A stretch of 64,000 bases of DNA from Colius striatus. Lineage: Eukaryota; Chordata; Aves; Coliiformes; Coliidae. The first letter of the stretch is position 1. The number at the start of each line of letters is the position of its first letter. Positions 60,756-64,000 of this stretch are shown here, piece by piece. The DNA is taken from positions 7,554,350-7,618,349 of the forward strand of contig NC_084773.1 of assembly GCF_028858725.1 (NCBI RefSeq), given 5' to 3'. A model generated the notes under the pieces. The model did no database searches. It saw only the letters and a list, made by a program, of their open reading frames with translations, and was not told where the DNA came from. Position numbers and translations under genes: made by a program.

Positions 60756-62001
60756 TGTCATGGTTTGACATGACAGCCTTTTCTGGTAAGGGGGAAGGGG
60801 CTGCAAAGATGGCTCCTGCAAGAAGTTGCTCACAACTCTCCCCAGCTCAGAGCCAGACCCACTTCTGGGGCTGAGCCAATTAGACGCCTCCACGATCACT
60901 TTTTAAGAAGAAGCCGGAAGGGGAGGTGTCTTCCTCCATCTTCCTTCTTTCTTCTGCCCCTTTTTCTCTTCTTCTGGCTGGTGGTGGTGCAAGGAGTAGG
61001 AACGGTGAGAGAAACAACCATGCGGACTCCAAGGTCAGTGATGAAAGGGAGGAGGTGTACTGTAGCAGAGACTCCCCTGCATTCTATGGAGAGAACTGGT
61101 GAAGCTGAGATTTATTTTCATTTCTTTAAAGACCCCGCATCAGCGGTACAGACTCATTCTGATAATGAGCCCGCATCAGGGGCAGAAACTCATTTTGCTA
61201 AAGCTGACCCCGGACCAGGGGCAGCGATTCACTTCATTAAAGGCCCCGAGCCAGGGACAGTGATTTTGGCCGGAGGAGGCCTTGTCCCGAAGGAGGAGCC
61301 CTTTATCACTATGGCCGGAGGAGGCCTTGTCCCGAGAGAGGGACCTTACAACTGCAGAAACTGCAACCGCGGTGAAGAATCCACGTCAGAGATATTCACC
61401 AAGGACTGTGTCCCGTGTGAGGGAACCTGTATCGGCAGAAGCCGCAGCTGCTGGGAACAACCCACACCAGAGAAGTTTGTTAAGGACTGTGTTCCGGGGG
61501 AGGAACCCCGTGTTGGAGCAGGGGAAGAATGCCAGGAGTCATCCTCATCTGAGAAGACAGAAGCGGCAAAGCCCATCTGTGAGAGACTGACTACATCCCC
61601 CACTCCCTGCCCCCCTGAGCTGTTGCGGGGGGAGGAGGTAGAGATATCGGGAGCAGTGAGCTGGGCCCGGGAAGAAAGGAGGGATGGGGGAGGGAGATCT
61701 TAAAGTGCTGGTTGTAATTTTCTCATCATCCTACTCCCTTTTTGCTTTTATTCTGTTCTGTTTCTTGTAGAATAAACTTTCCTACTTTCCTCTCTAAGTC
61801 GAGTACTGGAGTCTGTTTTGCCCAGAACCATAATTGGCAGTGAGCCCTCCCTGCCCTTGTCTCAATCCACAACAATCTTGCTTATCTTTTTACTCCCATT
61901 TCACTGGGTCCTCCGCCATCTTAACGAGGGTGGGGGTGAATGGGGGCATCGAGCGAGAAACTGTCGTGGTGCTGTTGTGCTAGCTGGGCCAAACCACGAC
62001 A
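60756..62001 (+). repeat. 5' LTR
   Basis: 1,246 bp, TG..CA ends. A CCAAT box lies at 60876-60880 and a weak TATA-like TTTTTAAG near 60900-60906; polyadenylation signal AATAAA at 61771-61776. YY1-like AAGATGGC lies at 60806-60813 and, reversed, at 61915-61922. An open reading frame lies between the promoter-like region and the polyadenylation signal. If the start is near 60,930, the R region would be unusually long, at over 800 bases. Confidence 0.93.
61020..61703 (+). CDS. Open reading frame inside the 5' LTR, function unknown
   Basis: ATG to stop gives 227 codons; the frame is open a little further upstream, to about 60,981, without another ATG. The ATG has A at -3. The predicted protein is hydrophilic and rich in Glu, Gly, Pro and Ser. 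It has degenerate repeats of about 15 residues in its first half (units like ASGAETHFAKADP), a doubled AGGGLVP motif, and several Cys in the middle (NCRNC, CVPCEGTC). No signal peptide or membrane segment is apparent. I recognise no family. LTR-borne genes are known elsewhere (mouse mammary tumour virus sag), but there is no similarity to it. It may be a real accessory gene of this element family or a chance frame kept open by repeats. Confidence 0.4.
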   Translation: MRTPRSVMKGRRCTVAETPLHSMERTGEAEIYFHFFKDPASAVQTHSDNEPASGAETHFAKADPGPGAAIHFIKGPEPGTVILAGGGLVPKEEPFITMAGGGLVPREGPYNCRNCNRGEESTSEIFTKDCVPCEGTCIGRSRSCWEQPTPEKFVKDCVPGEEPRVGAGEECQESSSSEKTEAAKPICERLTTSPTPCPPELLRGEEVEISGAVSWAREERRDGGGRS

Positions 62002-62215
62002 TTATTGGCGCCCAACGTGGGGCCCCGAGTCTGTGGGACTTGGAGCATTACAGATTAAATTTGAGACAAGGATACTAATTGGGAGTGGTAACGGGCAAAA
62101 CATGAACTGTACTGCTGACTATTGAGGTTTTAAGTGGTTCTACCTTTGGTGAAGGGACGAGGGGTGGATTATTAACACCTCCTTAAAAAGCAATTCGTGA
62201 AGGCGAGGGGTGGAA
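62002..62215 (+). other. Internal region of the LTR element
   Basis: 214 bases with the primer binding site at its left end and a purine-rich tract (AAGGCGAGGGGTGGAA) at its right end. It has no recognisable coding sequence. It may be a remnant after a large deletion or the normal state of a non-autonomous family. Confidence 0.85.
62006..62023 (+). other. tRNA-Lys primer binding site
   Basis: TGGCGCCCAACGTGGGGC is exactly the 18-base site complementary to the 3' end of tRNA-Lys(1,2), as used by several class II retroviruses such as Mason-Pfizer monkey virus. It starts four bases after the LTR end. Confidence 0.92.
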
Positions 62216-63461
62216 TGTCATGGTTTGACATGACAGCCTTTTCTGGTAAGGGGGAAGGGGCTGCAAAGATGGCTCCTGCAAGAAGTTGCTCACAACTCTC
62301 CCCAGCTCAGAGCCAGACCCACTTCTGGGGCTGAGCCAATTAGACGCCTCCACGATCACTTTTTAAGAAGAAGCCGGAAGGGGAGGTGTCTTCCTCCATC
62401 TTCCTTCTTTCTTCTGCCCCTTTTTCTCTTCTTCTGGCTGGTGGTGGTGCAAGGAGTAGGAACGGTGAGAGAAACAACCATGCGGACTCCAAGGTCAGTG
62501 ATGAAAGGGAGGAGGTGTACTGTAGCAGAGACTCCCCTGCATTCTATGGAGAGAACTGGTGAAGCTGAGATTTATTTTCATTTCTTTAAAGACCCCGCAT
62601 CAGCGGTACAGACTCATTCTGATAATGAGCCCGCATCAGGGGCAGAAACTCATTTTGCTAAAGCTGACCCCGGACCAGGGGCAGCGATTCACTTCATTAA
62701 AGGCCCCGAGCCAGGGACAGTGATTTTGGCCGGAGGAGGCCTTGTCCCGAAGGAGGAGCCCTTTATCACTATGGCCGGAGGAGGCCTTGTCCCGAGAGAG
62801 GGACCTTACAACTGCAGAAACTGCAACCGCGGTGAAGAATCCACGTCAGAGATATTCACCAAGGACTGTGTCCCGTGTGAGGGAACCTGTATCGGCAGAA
62901 GCCGCAGCTGCTGGGAACAACCCACACCAGAGAAGTTTGTTAAGGACTGTGTTCCGGGGGAGGAACCCCGTGTTGGAGCAGGGGAAGAATGCCAGGAGTC
63001 ATCCTCATCTGAGAAGACAGAAGCGGCAAAGCCCATCTGTGAGAGACTGACTACATCCCCCACTCCCTGCCCCCCTGAGCTGTTGCGGGGGGAGGAGGTA
63101 GAGATATCGGGAGCAGTGAGCTGGGCCCGGGAAGAAAGGAGGGATGGGGGAGGGAGATCTTAAAGTGCTGGTTGTAATTTTCTCATCATCCTACTCCCTT
63201 TTTGCTTTTATTCTGTTCTGTTTCTTGTAGAATAAACTTTCCTACTTTCCTCTCTAAGTCGAGTACTGGAGTCTGTTTTGCCCAGAACCATAATTGGCAG
63301 TGAGCCCTCCCTGCCCTTGTCTCAATCCACAACAATCTTGCTTATCTTTTTACTCCCATTTCACTGGGTCCTCCGCCATCTTAACGAGGGTGGGGGTGAA
63401 TGGGGGCATCGAGCGAGAAACTGTCGTGGTGCTGTTGTGCTAGCTGGGCCAAACCACGACA
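62216..63461 (+). repeat. 3' LTR
   Basis: The second LTR copy, same length as the first, displaced by exactly 1,460 bases with no differences noticed by eye. It carries the same promoter-like, reading-frame and polyadenylation parts. Confidence 0.93.
62480..63163 (+). CDS. Open reading frame inside the 3' LTR, function unknown
   Basis: An identical copy of the frame in the 5' LTR (227 codons from ATG). Its own LTR supplies a CCAAT/TATA-like region upstream and AATAAA at 63231-63236 downstream, so in principle it is a complete small transcription unit. No family recognised. Confidence 0.4.
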   Translation: MRTPRSVMKGRRCTVAETPLHSMERTGEAEIYFHFFKDPASAVQTHSDNEPASGAETHFAKADPGPGAAIHFIKGPEPGTVILAGGGLVPKEEPFITMAGGGLVPREGPYNCRNCNRGEESTSEIFTKDCVPCEGTCIGRSRSCWEQPTPEKFVKDCVPGEEPRVGAGEECQESSSSEKTEAAKPICERLTTSPTPCPPELLRGEEVEISGAVSWAREERRDGGGRS

Positions 63462-64000
63462 GTCAGCAAAGAAGTTTATAGAGCAAAGTGATAAATATAG
63501 TTACGGAATGCCAAGACCAGATGGTGCTTGCCCAAGGGTCCCAAAGGAAACTCAGGCCTGAAATGGCCAAATTATTAATTATGCTACGTAACTTCTCACT
63601 TAATACCTTAGAAGCCAGAGACGTAGATGACTTACATGATAGCAGTTCTTAAAGATAGTTCAGCAGAATACCACAGAGTTCAATGCCTTTTTAACAACAA
63701 ACAGCAAAATAAAAAATTGACCAGATGGACCAACAACTTGGTGGGAGCAAGTCAATGTGGCTTTTGCAAAGGAAACAGCGTCACTTAAATCTGCTGCGGT
63801 TTTTGAATTTTTGAAAATTTGGGAGAAGAAAAGACTAGGGATCTGTGTTACACCTGTACTGTTCAGTATATTCATAAATGATCTGTCGAGAAAGATCCTT
63901 GTAAGGGAAGGAAATACAAGCTGACTAGGAAGAGTTGCAGCTCATCCTTCTGACACTAAATTATGGGCAGTAAAATGTCAAATGAAATTTGTTCCAGATA
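63462..64000 (+). repeat. Ancient CR1/L3-type LINE, right part (reverse transcriptase region), runs off the window
   Basis: Diverged but recognisable ancient CR1/L3-type blocks in the expected order: GACCAGATGGTGCTTGCCCA, AATTATGCTACGTAACTTCT, AGTCAATGTGGCTTTTGCAA, TATATTCATAAATGATCTG (the IFINDL motif region of CR1-type reverse transcriptases), and TGACACTAAATTATGGGCAG. Frames are broken throughout. It resembles the old CR1/L3 lineage shared by amniotes rather than young bird CR1. Confidence 0.72.

Larger units (their letters stand above)
60756..63461 (+). mobile_element. Short LTR retroelement (class II ERV, ERVK-like), non-autonomous
   Basis: Two LTRs of 1,246 bp (60756-62001 and 62216-63461) enclose only 214 bp. 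LTR ends are TGTCATGGTTTG...CAAACCACGACA, an imperfect inverted repeat with TG..CA tips. A primer binding site for tRNA-Lys follows the 5' LTR, and a purine-rich tract (about 62,204-62,215) precedes the 3' LTR. The direct repeat GTCAG flanks it on both sides (60751-60755, 63462-63466). No gag, pol, pro or env is present, so it depended on another element's enzymes. The LTRs look identical by eye, so the insertion is recent. A five-base target repeat is slightly unusual for ERVK kin (usually six). It is inserted in an ancient CR1. Confidence 0.93.

Noticed and set aside
60981-61019. Extension of the LTR reading frame upstream of its first ATG
   Set aside because: The extra codons begin with GTG; the first true ATG is at 61020 and is used instead.
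1-64000. CRISPR arrays, bacterial operons, tRNA and rRNA genes
   Set aside because: None seen; the window is vertebrate nuclear DNA, and no cloverleaf or rRNA-like sequence was recognised by eye. A tRNAscan or Rfam search was not possible here.

Overview
The window is vertebrate nuclear DNA, almost certainly from a bird. It has CR1 LINE copies at several sites, a multi-exon gene with vertebrate splice sites, two CpG islands and no mammalian SINEs. The LTR element near the right end starts and ends like endogenous retrovirus LTRs that are common in songbirds, so a passerine or another neoavian bird is the best guess; species cannot be fixed from the sequence.

Layout. Positions 1-41,500 hold one recognisable protein-coding gene, TEX264, on the minus strand. 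A GC-rich promoter island lies at about 40,960-41,790. It is followed by a probable non-coding first exon, four coding exons (38,857-39,135; 32,953-33,174; 9,330-9,501; 1,959-2,272) and a short 3' UTR with a polyadenylation signal at 1,457-1,462. The coding sequence joins in frame to 321 or 328 residues, depending on the start chosen. It keeps the N-terminal membrane anchor, the GyrI-like domain and the C-terminal FEEL LC3-interacting motif of the ER-phagy receptor. The introns contain no further genes that I can support, but they hold candidate regulatory motifs (RFX X-boxes, a perfect oestrogen-response-element palindrome) and CR1 fragments.

From about 42 kb to 56 kb the DNA is gene-free and becomes clearly more AT-rich, with several CR1 remnants. 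A second strong CpG island at 55,990-57,110 looks like a promoter, possibly for both strands. It has splice-donor candidates on the plus strand and a TATA box on the minus strand. No coding exon of the gene or genes it serves is inside the window.

From about 60.4 kb to the right edge lies an ancient CR1/L3-type LINE. It is split by a young-looking LTR element at 60,756-63,461. That element has two 1,246-bp LTRs that look identical by eye, a tRNA-Lys primer binding site and only 214 bp between the LTRs. Each LTR contains an open reading frame of 227 codons (ATG to stop) lying between a promoter-like region and a polyadenylation signal. This LTR-borne reading frame is the most unusual thing in the window.
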